Counted from the first letter of the stretch, positions 40,616 to 53,745 are shown. The stretch is DNA of 64,000 bases from Reticulitermes speratus (GCA_021186555.1 JAJKFL010000427.1:18810505-18874504), one strand, 5' to 3'. Numbers and translations are program-made. Notes: generated from the letters alone by a model not told the origin.

Positions 40616-40811
40616 AGGAGCACACAATATGACAACCAATGAAAATCTGACTCTTCATAGTTCACTATCAGCCTGTATACGGAGAAAAACAACTCACATT
40701 TATTAAGACATGCTAATTGAACTTTAATTTTTGTTCAAATGCACAAGCTCATTACACACACAGTGACATAGACAGTATTGTCATGCATACGTGTTTCTCA
40801 GAAATATAGGT

Positions 40812-40900
40812 AGCCCCTCAGTCATCCGGACTATATTGGTGGGGGGGGGGGGGGGGAGTCCGGATTACCCGGGAATCCTGACCACCGAGGGGAAACTCCA
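40812..40900. repeat. Hairpin MITE remnant with 16-base G run
   Basis: CCCCTCAGTCATCCGGACTA is roughly inverted at AGTCCGGATTACCCGGGAAT...CCGAGGGG, with a pure G run (40841-40856) at the centre. The ends resemble pogo/Tigger-type terminal repeats, but no flanking duplication is clear. Confidence 0.5.
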
Positions 40901-42662
40901 TGGTATAGGTAACATGCAAAAAATCATCGCTCAGTGCTAAGGTAAAATTTCTTAAAGTGGAAATACTAGCTAATATTATAGGATGATGACGATGATGATG
41001 ATAAGGAGGAGAAAGAGGAGAAGGATGAGGAGGCTAATAGTCCCTAATCATGTCATTTTATGATTTTTGCAGCTTTATACACTCACTTCAATATTCCCTG
41101 ATGCAAACCCCCAGCAAATACTTGGTTAAAACTGATAGTCTATGTGCTCTACAACACCAGGCATAACATGAGACATTCCTAAACAACAACAATCGATGGA
41201 GTCATATAGAAGCAAGTGCAATGAAAAAGCGAAGTCTGTACACATGTTACATTGATTATAAAAAAGCCTTTATTTTAAAAAAATCAATCCCATCATTACA
41301 CATTTTTTAGAACTGTATTCATCCAATCAAGAATTGTTCATACAGAGTACTTCTGAAAAATCTGCAACATGGAAACAATGTCACTGAAAGTTTTGTAAAA
41401 AAAATCCTGCATCAGGGGTGTTGTGAAAAAGAACACAGAGAACAGTGGAAAAATTTTGAATGTCATGTTCAGTACTGGACAAAGAGAAATCACAAAAATA
41501 TGTTCTCACTGGGCCAGGCATGGCTTAAATAAAGTAGAAATATAAACAACCAGATTGATAAAAACTGATGTTTCAAAAATCCCCGTGCAGTTTCTATGTA
41601 TAACAAATCTACTATCTGGTGTGCTGTGAGTGTGCACAATATCACAGTGCCATTGTTACTCAGAGAAAGCAATGAATTCTGACACTGACATTCCATTAAT
41701 CCTGATAGAATTATTAAAAAAACAGAATAGAATATATGTGTTTATTTCATGCACTGAAATGTCATAGTATGCACAGTATAATTCACCATTACTGCACTGG
41801 AAGAGGTATTTGATAAACAGCTAATAAGTACTGGATTGTTGTCTTACAAGACAATTATTATTTGTGGGGCACAATAAAGATACAATTCATGTCAATCTAT
41901 TTACTTTGCATGAAGTGAAAGTTTTCAAAATGAGGTGTCTGCCCTGTTGCAAGAAAAATCTCCAGAAGCTGCACGGCCTGCTTAGAAACTGGATGTCACC
42001 ATTACGGACTTTTATAGCAAATACAGGAATTTGAACTACACAGGAAAAACAGATCCTAAATACCCAGCGGATGCAGGCTGTATGCAACATGACTCCATGA
42101 CAGATGCAAGAAAATAAAGCACACTGTACTTTGCTAGAAACATGACCACAGATCACTCACCAAACTCATGCTAAGGGCAGTAAATATATCTTCAACTTGA
42201 TGCAATACAATCATTGGCAATCTAGTTGCAAGAGAATGAAGTATCTCTCATAATCTTGATGAAATACGTCACACTCATGATGGTTCCCCTTAATGTTATT
42301 GCTTAGTTCAGAACAGATAGGATGTATGTCACCTCAGAGGATGTATGTCACCTCAGACACGTGCTTATAACCTGGAAGCAAACAAGTGTGTTGTTATGTT
42401 CACAAAATACATCATCAGATAAGATATCGAAAATGTAAAATGGAGTTCCGGAAATATGACATGTAATGGTTAGACATCTTTCCAATACAAAAATAATAAT
42501 TTATGATATGCTGAAATTACACATAAAATATACGTGGAGGGTAAATATTCTCTCAACACAAAGAATAATAATTTGATCAGATGAAGCTTACAACACAACA
42601 GATATTTTTGACCACCAATCAGACAACATAGGAACAATATAACCTAAAATATCTATGATAAT
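40901..42662. other. Non-coding; 5' part matches window end
   Basis: Around 41200-41520 resembles about 63480-64000 (TTCATACAGAGTACTTCTG, CATGGAAACAATGTCACTGA, ACTGGACAAAGAGAAATCAC). GAT-type microsatellite near 40983-41005. No gene recognised. Confidence 0.5.
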
Positions 42663-42868
42663 CAAAGTTCCCTCTAAGCTGTGCAGGTGCACGGCCATGC
42701 AGTAGCTGAAATGCTCCTGCGCACACTGAATTGTTGTCATGCGCCTGGAGTTTTCTTTTTTGAAAACGCTGCTGGAAGTGCCGCGCAGTCATCAGGTCAT
42801 GTAAGAATTTTCTGCTCAGAGCAGTAGCAGGTTCATGCAGCTGTAAAAAAGAATTAGAGGGAATGTTG
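42663..42868. mobile_element. Non-autonomous hAT (MITE)
   Basis: The ends CAAAGTTCCCTCTAA and (opposite strand) CAACATTCCCTCTAA are inverted repeats over 206 bp. The flanks ATGATAAT / ACAATAAT could be a decayed 8-bp duplication. Confidence 0.65.
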
Positions 42869-43393
42869 ACAATAATATTCCCATATAATTAACCTACAAA
42901 TTATAAAAGACGTATATAACAAGAAGAACTGACGCCAGAAAAACACAAGTTCAAAACAGGTCAATCTGATATACTACAGACAATTTATTTTCATAGAAAG
43001 CCTTACGCATAATCAGATCAAATAAACACGGCAGCGTAAAACTGCACATAGGTATATAAAGCACAAAACTTACCCACCACATAACTAGATTTAACATTAG
43101 AAATACCATAATCTGATGTTTTAACAGGAATTAAACGACATTTTAACACTGCTGACCATTATTACACTATTATGACCAAGAATCTGCAACAGCAAGTGCA
43201 TTATGTTACGTGTACAAATCATAGTGATCCTAGGAATGAAACATGTCGCACAGAAATAAGGGAGTAGAGTTTATAGTGCATTTTGACCTACACAATACAG
43301 TATCAAACACAGTAACCTAAAACAGTATTAAAATTTGTCCCTACATATTACAGCCAATCCTGGCCATCCTCACTCAGGGTAACAATTCACATA

Positions 43394-43625
43394 TCCTGGA
43401 AGGTGTAGAAGTCTTACATTTCTAGTCATACATATACTTGATTATGATACAATATTTATTGAAATAAAAGGTATTCCTTTAAAATTCCAGTATATGGGAA
43501 ATTCTTTTATTTCTATAAATATTTAATCACAATGAAGTAAGAATATGACTATCAATGTAAAGGCTTCTGTACCTTCCAGGGTGTATGGATTTTTCCCCTG
43601 AGAATGACCTGGATAGGCCAAAACA
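43394..43625. repeat. Diverged foldback with hammerhead-like core
   Basis: CCTGGAAGGTGTAGAAGTCT..ACATTTCTAGTCATA is inverted at ATGACTATCAATGTAAAGGC..TACCTTCCAGG. A decayed core (CTGAGAA ... AAAACATG) follows at 43598-43625, plus. Confidence 0.55.
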
Positions 43626-45599
43626 TGTACAGACAATTTTATATTATGAATTTTAGGGACCAATTTTAAGAAATTTCACTGTATTTTATACTATATTGTG
43701 TACTACACTGAAGTTACTGTAATAAAAATGGAGTGTTAATTTCTTATTGGGTGGTTTATATAAACAAAATTACAATATGGAAGCAAGATACAGAATATTA
43801 AAAGTGCTACTTATAGTGTGCAGACACACCCAAGCACAACAGATTGCATTGGGCCAAACAAGCCTGACTGTTTCAAATTCTCATGATACATTTAAATGCC
43901 AATAACCCCAATGCATAGGTCATGGTCAGACACAAAAACTCCTGTCTGGTTTAATCTGGTGCAGAATGATCATGCACCATCCTTTGGCCGTCTTTCCCAG
44001 TCACAAGAGCAACTTAACAGGAAACATGGCCGGTTTTGAACATTTCATTTAGGCATTAAGCCATTACAATTTCATTATTATTCTATTCCTGAACAGCCAT
44101 ATGCCTGATTTTCACCTAGGAATCTACAACAAATCACGTTTTCCTACAAGAACAACGTGTACCAAACCTACAACATGGTCCTACCCACTGATTATCGATT
44201 TCAACAATATCATATCTTAATAGTGCTCTGTTGTAGGTACATCACACTTATACATCCCCAGCAATCGAAACAGCCTAACACCACCTCACTTGAACAGACC
44301 AATTTTATGCTCACTGCTCAACTCTTTGGTCTGTTGTTGCTAAACCATTTCTTCAACCTCAGCTCATACTTCACATAACACAGCAACAATGGTAACCATG
44401 GATACAAAGTGTAACTCACACCAGCAGTTCTCAGCTGTGTTCCAACGCCTTTACCATGGTCTGGCCCCTTTCCTGTGGAAAAGTTTAGATTATTTTGTCA
44501 AGGCCCATCCGATAATCATCCTAAAACTACTGCCACAGCTTCAAGATCCTACTTCTATTCCAGGATGAATTATGACTAATAAAAACAGACATGCAAACCT
44601 TATTATATTACGCAGACAACATAAATGCTACACACCATACTGTTACAGTGATAATAGTGTGGAATACTGCAAACTACACTGATAAATGTTACACAGATAT
44701 ACATACATAATTTATCACCAACTATCAATTACAGTCGAAACCTCTTAGCTCATCATTCTAGTATCATTGTCTATGATCTGAGAGTGATCAGTTTCAAAAC
44801 TGAATTAATCATAACTTTGCCAGCTTCAACAAACAACTTGCAGCAAAGAATCTCATATCACTTCATGACATAACAAACTTCATAAAACTTACGACTAATG
44901 ATAAATCATGTATTATTTTAAATACAGGTTATGATACTAAACACAAAGTTGTTACTACTCCTGCAAACTGATAATACAATGTACTTCCATTAGCCAGTGA
45001 ATACCTATTTTCATTACTGTCTTTTACTGTAGCCAACATAGGAAAGTTTCAAAAACATGACCATAAATATCCGTACCAATCAGGTGTTTTGGATGTGTGT
45101 TGTATTACAGTGCATTGAATTCATACTACTGAATGTTATAAAATCTTGTAATGTAAAGGATATGTGAAATATAAATGCATTCTGTAGTGGAGCACGGTAG
45201 CTACATTTCCACTGTGGTCACTAACCCTTAAAGTTTCGGTCCCACAAATTAGTAGGATTATGCTAGTAATATACAACACTATGTAGATCTAATATATGTA
45301 TTCTGATCTAATTCTACCACAACCACTAGTCACAAACACAAACAAAATAGGATAACTAAGCTGTAAAATAAAATAAAACGATTAAACAGACAATTGATCA
45401 AAATGTACCCATGTAACACTGATCAACAATCTACTGGGAAAGAAGCTGGATTACCACTCATTTCCTCGGATTTTTCTACTTCTCATGGCTATAAATTTTG
45501 GGGTAAAATTTGGGGGAAAAAATAATGAAATGGGAACAAATGAAGGAAATATAGGCCTACTCTCTAAATTAGTACTGAATGGAGTTGACAATACTTACC
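43626..45599. other. AT-rich stretch without recognised gene
   Basis: No family resemblance in any frame. Probably intergenic or intronic. Confidence 0.4.
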
Positions 45600-45830
45600 T
45601 TGAAGAATCAGGAACAGAAGCTCTGCCCTCATCAACTCACACTTTAAAATTTCCTCTCACCACTACCACACGTCCAGTTTCGTTGGTGGTTCTGAAGAGA
45701 ATAACCCCCACTCCACCTGCTGCTTTCCAGAATCCCACACGCATTCTAATCTCAAGTCAGCAATTTCTTTGTCACTTAGCAACAGTGTTCAGCAGTTTCA
45801 ACAGACCTACTCTTGCTATGTAGAGGATGG
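45600..45830 (-). other. Possible minus-strand exon with donor
   Basis: The minus strand has CTGATTCTTCAAG followed by GTAAGTATTG, a consensus splice donor at about 45600. Upstream is a richer, less repetitive segment with a short frame (MRVGFWKAAGGVGVILFRTT). It could be a 5' non-coding exon of a gene read toward lower coordinates. Weak. Confidence 0.2.
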
Positions 45831-47210
45831 GTGATCCAGCCTAACTGTGTGTCCAACTGAGGAAACGATCTCAGCCAGTTTATAACTTAACTATACTGGG
45901 AAAGTATTCTCCTGAGGACAAATTAATTTTCAATACACAAACAAATGAGTGTAACAGCATATAAAATTTAAGAAGAAAATTATACAGGCCACTAAACATT
46001 CTATTTATAATTACACTAAAAATATGGAATAACCCTAATGCACATACTGTAATTATTCTGTCAATGAAGTGTCCCAACATGGGTAATGAAACAGTCCGTA
46101 AATTTCGGTCCAACACAAGGAGAAATGAATTGCAAACACTGTGCGAAAATACGAGTATTTCAAAACGATGTAAGTCAGAATGAAACTTTTATTTCTTGAA
46201 AGGCAGTACTTATATTGGTATCATAATCCAACACTACATTTGGAAAACGTGTAACAATATGTTGGTTAAAAACGTCCATATTGACAGAAATGCGGCACTA
46301 AGCTTGACAGTCGCAACTCTGTATATCGAGCAGTTTCCACTGCGTTTGACAGCAGTTCTGTCTGACCAGCGTCAGGCCTCCTTTCACAAGTACGCACCTT
46401 ACATTGTGCATCACGACCTTACAACAAGCGTGCATACACTATGTATGACACTGTAACAAAAATTAAGAAAAACGGACTATAGAGCCTTCTTATCAATCAA
46501 ACCAAAATTTTTAAACTCTACACAAACTGCATACTCCAAACTACGGACGGAATTTCTGAATTATCTACAAACAAAGACACTTAAAAAAACAAAAACTTAC
46601 GTCATGCCCACCTAGCCATGCGGTCATGACACTCAGACATAATGAAGGACACCGAGACGGGCAAGGGGACGTAGATAACAGGACATAGAGTGACTCTTTT
46701 AATTGCGGGCTGCCGTAATTCCAATGGCGAGAGATGGCAGTACCAATAGAGGATTTTGTTGCCCCCCCCCCCCCCCCCCCCCCGAGTTCCTAATTTGAAC
46801 TTGTCTTGTTCAATGTCAGTTGCTCACGCAAACACTTTTCGTCTGCTAGGTGTGTATCAGCAGCAAATGTTACTTGCAAAGACGCTTTTTATTTTAACTT
46901 GTCATGTCGAAGAGCTATATATATCGTTTATTATACTTTATCATGACTTACATGATTTGTGTATTTGTGCTGGCTCTAACTGCGCATTTTGCTGTTGCGT
47001 CTGCAAGTGTACAATTATTCTTACTGCAGCTGCTGCTGACAACTATGCTACAGCTACTAGTACTACCACTACTACTATCTTTATTATTGCCACCACGTGC
47101 AGTACCAATACTACTTACTAAATGCAGGCCCGTAGCCAGACCATGAACACAGTGGGTGCACACTGCACAGGCTTCAAGTGCCGGTGTATATGTACGTACG
47201 TACATACGTG
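45831..47210. other. Non-coding stretch; 22-base C run
   Basis: A pure C run lies at 46762-46783, followed by a CTACTA-rich low-complexity segment (47050-47120). No gene recognised. Confidence 0.5.
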
Positions 47211-47212
47211 TA

Positions 47213-48534
47213 CGAGGGCTGTCCAAAAAGTATCCGACTATATTTTTTCCCGCGGTAAGTAATGGCGAAAGGGTGGGGAAACTGAGCGTAGTGGTAGAAG
47301 GGACTTTCATGCTTTTTTGCTGCCTCGCAACACCGCCGGATGCGTCTGTCGCTGCCAGATAGCGATGTGGTGTAACACGTGTTCGTCGCATTCTCGTTTC
47401 GCTCAAGATGACAGAATGTTTGGAGCAGCGATACTGCATCAAGTTTTGTCAGAAACTTGGGGCTTACCCAAGCGGAAACAATCCGCAAAATTCAGCAGGC
47501 TTTCGGTGATGATGCAATGGGGGTCACTCAAATTAAAGAGTGGTTCAACCGCTTTAAAGATGGCCGCATGTCGGCGGACAGTGACCAGCGTTCCGGGAGA
47601 CCGTCAACGAGCCGAAATGCTGATGTCATTGACAAAGTGCGGACATTGATCATGGAGGACCGTCGTTTGACCGTCCGGGAAATTGCTGATGAGGTTGGGA
47701 TCAACAGAGGTTCCGCAAACACGATTTTAACTGAGGATGTGGGCATGCGAAGAGTGGCGGCAAAATTTGTGCCCAAGCTGCTTTCGCCGGAGCAGCAACA
47801 ACTCCGCCTTGAGGTCGCGCAGGACATGCTGGAGTGCGCCAACAGGGATCCTGAGTTCCTGAAGACTGTGATCACTGGTGACGAGTCGTGGGTGTACGGA
47901 TATTACCCGGAAACCAAGGTCCAGTCGTCACAATGGAAGCATCCAACATCCCCGAGGCCCAAAAAAGCACGACACGTTCGGAGCAATGTGAAGGTGATAC
48001 TGACTGTTTTCTTCGATTACCGGGGTGTTGTGCATCATGAGTACGCACCACTAGGCAAACTGTTAATAAGGAGTACTACCAAGAAGTCCTCCGTCATCTT
48101 CGTGATGCAGTTCGGCGCAAGAGACCGGAGCTGTGGGACGCACGCAACTGGCAGCTGCATCATGACAATGCCCCAGCTCATTCATCACACCTGATCCAGG
48201 GTTTCCTGGCTAAGCACGGCATTCCGCAGGTTCGCCAGGCTCCCTACTCTCCTGACATGGCTCCTTGTGAATTCTGGCTGTTCCCGAGATTGAAGACACC
48301 GCTAAAAGGCGCCCGTTTTGACAGCCGCGAGGACATCATACAGAACGCGACGGCGCAGCTGCACACCATTCCAAAACAAGCCTTCCAGAATTGCTTCCAG
48401 CGATGGAAGGACCGCTGGGCTAAGTGTGTGGAGTCACAAGGGGCCTACTTTGAAGGGGATTAGGTATTGTAACCACCCAGATACAGAACTTTTTTTTCCT
48501 GGCCCAAGGTCGGATACTTTTTGGACAGACCTCG
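47213..48534 (+). mobile_element. Mariner transposon, broken sister copy
   Basis: TA-flanked (47211-47212, 48535-48536), 1,322 bp, with the same terminal repeats as the element at 11124 and very close in sequence throughout. The transposase would start at 47408 ([17 protein letters not shown]), but its frame is shifted by a one-base gain near 47460 and a one-base loss near 48056. A 12-base insertion (residues NCFQ) follows near 48388. The catalytic motifs GDESWVYGY and HHDNAPAHS remain, but in different frames. Confidence 0.93.
47408..48463 (+). pseudogene. Mariner transposase pseudogene
   Basis: Same protein as the intact 347-aa transposase at 11195-12238, but split into three frames by two one-base indels. 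The largest open piece (47457-48194) covers the helix-turn-helix region and the first catalytic aspartate. It cannot give a full transposase, although the DNA ends may still be usable by the intact copy (inference). Confidence 0.92.
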
Positions 48535-48536
48535 TA

Positions 48537-49339
48537 TATACGTATTCTATATGAATTCTACTATACATATACTGTGAATATATATTATGTATGCATAGTG
48601 TAAAAACCTCCTTTGTCAGAACCACAAAACCAACACCATTACATAATTTTTCTACAAAATTGCAATAAAATATCTAGCATGTAGGCCTATATTCCAACCA
48701 CGTCGGTTCAACAGAGGCAAAGCGTTGATGCGGAAGGATATCGCACGTTTTTAGCGGGCTGAGCAGCATACATGTCTCTCATATTTTGCGAATTCCTGGT
48801 GGGTACATCCAGATTTGTAGTGGGTGCACTGCACACACTTGCACCTCCTGGCTGCGGCATCGCTAGAAGTCCTGTGCTGCTGAAAATATCAACAGGCATT
48901 TTCACACACTTAGCTGCGACATGGACATTCTCAGGAATAATTAATGTTTACGATATGCTGATGTTCATACTTCTAGATTTATATGGCACATATGAGCACT
49001 GTTTTCATACAATTCGAGTGCTTAGTATTAGTGTCAAGCTTAAAGCAAACCCCGCTTATAGAATGTAAGTTTACAATCTGTATTACTGCATGTTAAAGCA
49101 GGTGTAGGAAATTGCCTCTTATAACTCTCAGGCACGTTTTGACTCCTCGTCAATACATGTGAGGCGAACCACACGTTTCTACGGTAGTATGTAATGGTCC
49201 TTCGGTGGTTTTTATCCCCGGATGTTCCGAACAACTTCGAACCTAAAATAATCCAGACTTCCCCGAGTGACCCCGTGAACACACGGCACAACCCGAGGAG
49301 GCCTCACAGAAACCGCACGCTGAGACCAATGGCGTGAAC
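48537..49339. other. Spacer; possible receptor-like frame at 48900-49066
   Basis: TTCACACACTTAG could be an acceptor before a frame reading SGIINVYDMLMFILLDLYGT and ending KANPAYRM at GTAAGTTTA. It is hydrophobic and exon-like at both ends, but no family match could be made. Confidence 0.2.
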
Positions 49340-49529
49340 CCAAAATATTTATTGGCCTACAATAAACCGAGTAATTTTGGTGCATAAGTAATGTTAAAAC
49401 ATAGTACTGAACAAATAATTGGAAAGTGTCATTAAATCATTATCTATTAAATAAATATAACAAGTTGGAAAATGCAGGCATAGCACAATCCATACACTGA
49501 ATCATCTTGTTAATTCTAATTGTATTGGG

Positions 49530-49823
49530 CAAGGCCGTGCCATGGCTCAGGCGGTTAATCGCCGGCCTTTAATCGCGGAGGTCCGGGGTTCGATCCCCAG
49601 TCAGTCCATATGGGATTTGTTGTTTACAAAGTGGCACTGGCACAGGTTTCTCTCCGAGCACTTCGGTTTTCCACTTGTCAATTCATTCCACCTGTTCTCC
49701 ACTACACGGAAAAATTTAATCATCTTCATCACAGGGTTGCACAGTAAGCCCCAAGGCTGCAGTGAGTTTGTAGCTTCTGCTGCGGTGTCCTTCATCCCCT
49801 CCCCTCACACTCCCAAACAAAAG
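49530..49823 (+). repeat. SINE family S3 with TSD
   Basis: Head GCTCAGGCGGTTAATCGCC with GGGTTCGATCCCCAG; 294 bp; TGTATTGGG on both sides (49521-49529, 49824-49832). The matching site in copy B (57340-57360, GTGTACTGGGC) is empty. Confidence 0.92.
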
Positions 49824-50219
49824 TGTATTGGGTATGAAATATGTGTTCCATTATTTGCTACAACGCCCGTTCAAAACCTTTTCACTTCGACACACATAAT
49901 TCTCTAAGAGGAAGTTATGCTCAACATGTGCTCAGAATACACAGGACTTGTAAAGGGTCCAATTTTGTTGTCAAACATAAATGGAATGCTACAAACCTGA
50001 ACCACTGTGTGCAAATATCTGGTGACACACATGAGCAGTAATATCCACAATCAACATGACACCATGCATAAAATGTAATATTTTAATTATCTCAAAACCT
50101 CATTTCAAATTTTATTCCCACATGACAGGAAAGTAGCCATCCTGTATAATTTAACTATTGCGACAAATTCACTACCACAAGGACTGCTCACCACCATGTC
50201 TACATAGATGCCCTTTCAA

Positions 50220-50930
50220 ATCATCCTGTTGGATGAAAGATTTATTACACATCACACGAAAATTATTGCTCCACAGCACGAGTGTATAGGTGTCTGTTCA
50301 AAGCATGGGGCCATTTCAAAGGTTTCTTACACACATAACATGTAAATGGTCACTCCGCACAGTATATATGCTGATATACCTTGAAGTAACGCAGAAATGT
50401 GAGATTCGTAAATACATCATATGCAAAAAAAAAACTGCTGCCCCTCTATGAGTATGTAGACTACATCAAATAAAACCAGTGGGTGAAAGGCTTCTCACAC
50501 ACATCCAGCATAAGAGTGTAGAAGTACCTTCAAAACACCGGCCTGATTGAAAGATTTCTTGTATATATCACACATAAATGGCCACTCACCTGAAAGTGTG
50601 CATTGATGCTTTTCAAAGACAGAAGGCCAAATGAAAGATTTCTTGCACACACCACATGTAAACAGCCCCTCTAAAGAATGAGTCTATTTATGGACCTTAC
50701 AGGTAGTCACCTGTCTGAAAGACTTAATACATACGTGACATGTAAATGGCTGCTCCCCAGAATGCGTGCATACATGCGCCTACAAGGGACAGAACCACAT
50801 AAAAGTTATGCCTGACTTGATGCTCCTCATGATGGCTGCATTGATGCTTATACCATAAATTTCTTTTCTCAGCACGATTATTCTGTTTCAGACATATGGC
50901 TTATCTGCTTTCTGGAGGTAGAACACTATA
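50220..50930 (-). pseudogene. C2H2 zinc-finger relic
   Basis: The minus strand holds about six decayed finger repeats (for example CACATGTAAATGG complements encoding PFTC, and AGATTTCTTGCACAC complements encoding CxKSF). It begins with the same leader as the array at 55700-55921 (the CAGACATATGGC / CTTTCTGGA block). There is no continuous frame. Confidence 0.75.
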
Positions 50931-51600
50931 TTTTGAGGGTGTTAATCTTAATAATTGTTTTGAATAAGGAAGAACTGCCTCAAAAGTGGAAGCAGTCTAC
51001 TGTTCTAAATATCTACATATAAGATGGGTGACAAAACTGACTATAGTAATTATACACGAAATATCACACTTATAATTCTTTACATTTTATTCAAATTTCT
51101 TCAGCCAAGGTTAACTCCACATGTACACAAAATTAATGAGATCATAACTGTGGATATCAGCAAAACAGATCAACTACTGTACAGACATGATGCATTCGTC
51201 AAAATTTTCAGGAACATGGATATGGCAGGATATCACATATTTGTAGCCAACAATACATTAGGAGGATTATTGTGTATAATATATGGCTTGAGACTGACAA
51301 GTTTTAAACAGCAAATAGGGAGTCCTTCTTGAAAAGCTACTGGTTCTTCAGTTAACCAACAATTTACCCACACTTTATGAAACCCGAAGTTTTGTTACCA
51401 TTTGTATAAGAGCCTTCCTACTCCTTAAGTTCCATTTCAATATTATTCTTCCATCTGACACTTAGGTTTCCCTAATGTCCTCCTTCAATCAGATTTTCCA
51501 ACCAAAATGCTGTAAATATTTCTCTTCTCCCAATACTTGCCACATGCCATCTACCTCACAATAGTGCCAAACACCCTCAGCACATGTTCTTTCATTAAAA
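50931..51600. other. Non-coding stretch
   Basis: One 102-codon frame (51024-51332) has no family resemblance and no splice or regulatory support. Confidence 0.4.
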
Positions 51601-51603
51601 TAA

Positions 51604-52424
51604 GGTGGGGTGCCGACATGCAATTTTTCAGTTCTGCAATCGTTTGGTTCCGAGATGCCGTGCCCCGCTCACATATGCAATCAAACGATCGGCCGACTGA
51701 CGTAGCCGCACACATGCGATAGATTCCGATTCAGTTCCAACATGGACGTCGTGGAACTGGCTTGTATCTGTGCCCTCGAAATTTCGAGGAGAAGAAAACT
51801 GAGGAATTAAAGACGATTTTGGGTGCATCCACTAACAACTCAACGCTTGTTAAAAGGACAGTTTCATAAAATTTATGAAAATTTAAGGGCACATCCAACC
51901 GTCAGCACGATTTAAAATGAAAAATGCAAAATGTTTCGTAAGAAATGCAACATAAAACATATTGAAAAGATATTGTTTCTTAGTTTAATTATTATTTAGT
52001 GAAAAAAGGGAAAACGGGGCTAACTATTCCAAGAAAATTGTTTTAAATATTTTTGTTAAATTCACAGGTTTAGGGGACATCGGAGGATAAAATCAATTAA
52101 TTTACCAATTAGTACTAAAAGTTTATTAACAGACATAAAATTAAAAAAGAAATTAACTTACCTTGTTCTAAGAGCAAAGACATGTTGCTTGCTTTAGTTA
52201 TAAGAAGAGACTGTTTGGTTTCATGTGAGCGGACGTCCATTGGATCCTGTGGTTTACAGAACGATTGCGCAATCAGACGTTTGCTGTTGGTTTGTGAAAA
52301 ATTAGAAACTGAACAGTTGGCAGACTAAACGGTTGCAAGTCTGCGGAGTCCCATTTAACTCTTTGGTTGTTATTCATGCAATCAAAATGTTGCGCAACTA
52401 AAAATTGCATGTCGGCGCCCCACC
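51604..52424 (+). mobile_element. PIF/Harbinger deletion derivative
   Basis: The inverted ends GGTGGGGTGCCGACATGCAA and (opposite strand) GGTGGGGCGCCGACATGCAA are flanked by TAA (51601-51603, 52425-52427). Near 51740-51900 a frame reads MDVVELACICALEISRRRK, a stop, then RRFWVHPLTTQRLLKGQFHK. This is the N-terminal part of a Harbinger-type transposase. The catalytic part is missing. Confidence 0.85.
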
Positions 52425-52427
52425 TAA

Positions 52428-53149
52428 GACACCAAGTTTCACGCCCTTATACAACAACAGGGACTTGTATACCTGTGTATTTGAATAATTTACATTCTTA
52501 ACTGCAAACAGGAAGGCACAAAATTCTGGACCGAATTTTAGCAGATGTCCCTTAAATGTAACATACTCCTCATTTCTTCATTCAAGCAACCTTGACTTCT
52601 CATTGTCATTCTCAATTATTCAGACCTTAAGGATTATGTTGCAACTTTGTCCTGCATTCTATTTATGAGACATGAATATATAATTAGTGTTCTCATCATT
52701 TACTTGTAGACCAACCTCCTTACTAGTGACCAATGAACCTGTTGTGTTTTTCTAAGGACTATGTATGTTTTCGCCCACTAATTATTAACATGAGCACAGA
52801 ACAGATGCTGAAGTGTGTCATTCAATTCCAGTTCTTGTTTACTTGGACATCCCTAATGGCACAGTCTACAGTAAACAGGAAGAGCAGTGGTGATAAATGC
52901 ATCAAAGTGTTTCAGAAAGTTCTGAATAGGAAATGTTTCAGTGAAAAATATTTGCCTACCTTGATATGACTGTGTCACATATAAAGACCTTTAATATCCT
53001 TGGTGCCAGTATTAAGTGCAAGAGAACGGGATTTAAATGGGACACCCACTATTTTACATGTTATTAGCCAACAACTGTAGTCACTGTTACATTTCCTCTG
53101 CATTACACTGCCAAACAACTATAGTCATCCTTTTATGCCATAGGTTCAT
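52428..53149. other. Non-coding stretch of copy A
   Basis: Nothing recognised. Confidence 0.4.
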
Positions 53150-53745
53150 TTCTCAAAGTGACAGTAATCTGCAATGTGGGACAGATAATAACTTCAAATA
53201 CTCTTCAGAAAGCAATGGTCCCATTCCTAGACAGAGACACAAGGTCACTGTCCAGCTTTGTAGATTTTCATGGGAGAGTGATGAAACAGGCTTTGACATT
53301 ACTGCTGTTAACAACAGAAGTGAGCGAGAAGAAGTCACAGATGGTAACAGCACTCCGCAAGAAGTTATTTTCCAGCAAAATGATTGGCAATGACCTAAGC
53401 ATGCACCATGTGGAGATGCCCCCACAGTGTGTTTCCTATATATCTCTACAGCGCAACTTCAAAATATTTTTATAACAGAAACCAATAATTACACCAAAAA
53501 AATACTTCAGTCTCATACAGATCATTCTCCTAACTCCAGGGCAACAAACTGGAAAAAATTAACCACTGAAGAGCTAAACGGATTTACAGCCTGTCATGGG
53601 TCAACACATCATAGCACTGACTCTGGTCCCATAACACTTCCCAGAGACCATTTCCAATTCATTCTGATGTGTATCCAATTGGTAGGCAACAACATTTTTG
53701 CTATCAACTTCGATGCTTGATGGAGGTCAGTGGTTATCATCACAC
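53150..53745 (+). mobile_element. piggyBac-type transposase relic, copy A
   Basis: The frames read FITETNNYTKKILQ, then ATNWKKLTTEELNGFTACHG, then LPRDHFQFILMCIQLV. These are the N-terminal and early catalytic parts of a piggyBac-type transposase (PGBD4-like: W..LT..EL, then F...L). It is truncated. The copy at 60930 extends further. Confidence 0.75.

Larger units (their letters stand above)
49340..53745. repeat. Old segmental duplicate, copy A
   Basis: It contains in order a flank (TCATCTTGTTAATTCTAATTG, AACATGTGCTCAGAATACAC, CTGTATAATTTAACTATTGC), a zinc-finger relic and a piggyBac relic. The same order recurs in 57100-62400. Copy-specific insertions: SINE S3 (49530) and the Harbinger derivative (51604). 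Confidence 0.7.

Noticed and set aside
46756-47121. A 121-codon frame at the poly-C run
   Set aside because: It begins in the C tract and ends in a CTACTA-rich low-complexity segment; no coding support.
610-49823. tRNA genes at the A/B-box sequences
   Set aside because: Each tRNA-like head is followed by a SINE body, several have target duplications, and acceptor-stem pairing is not kept.
53150-53475. Overlapping 118- and 105-codon frames as host genes
   Set aside because: They lie across the decayed 5' part of the piggyBac relic; the recognisable piggyBac residues begin just downstream.
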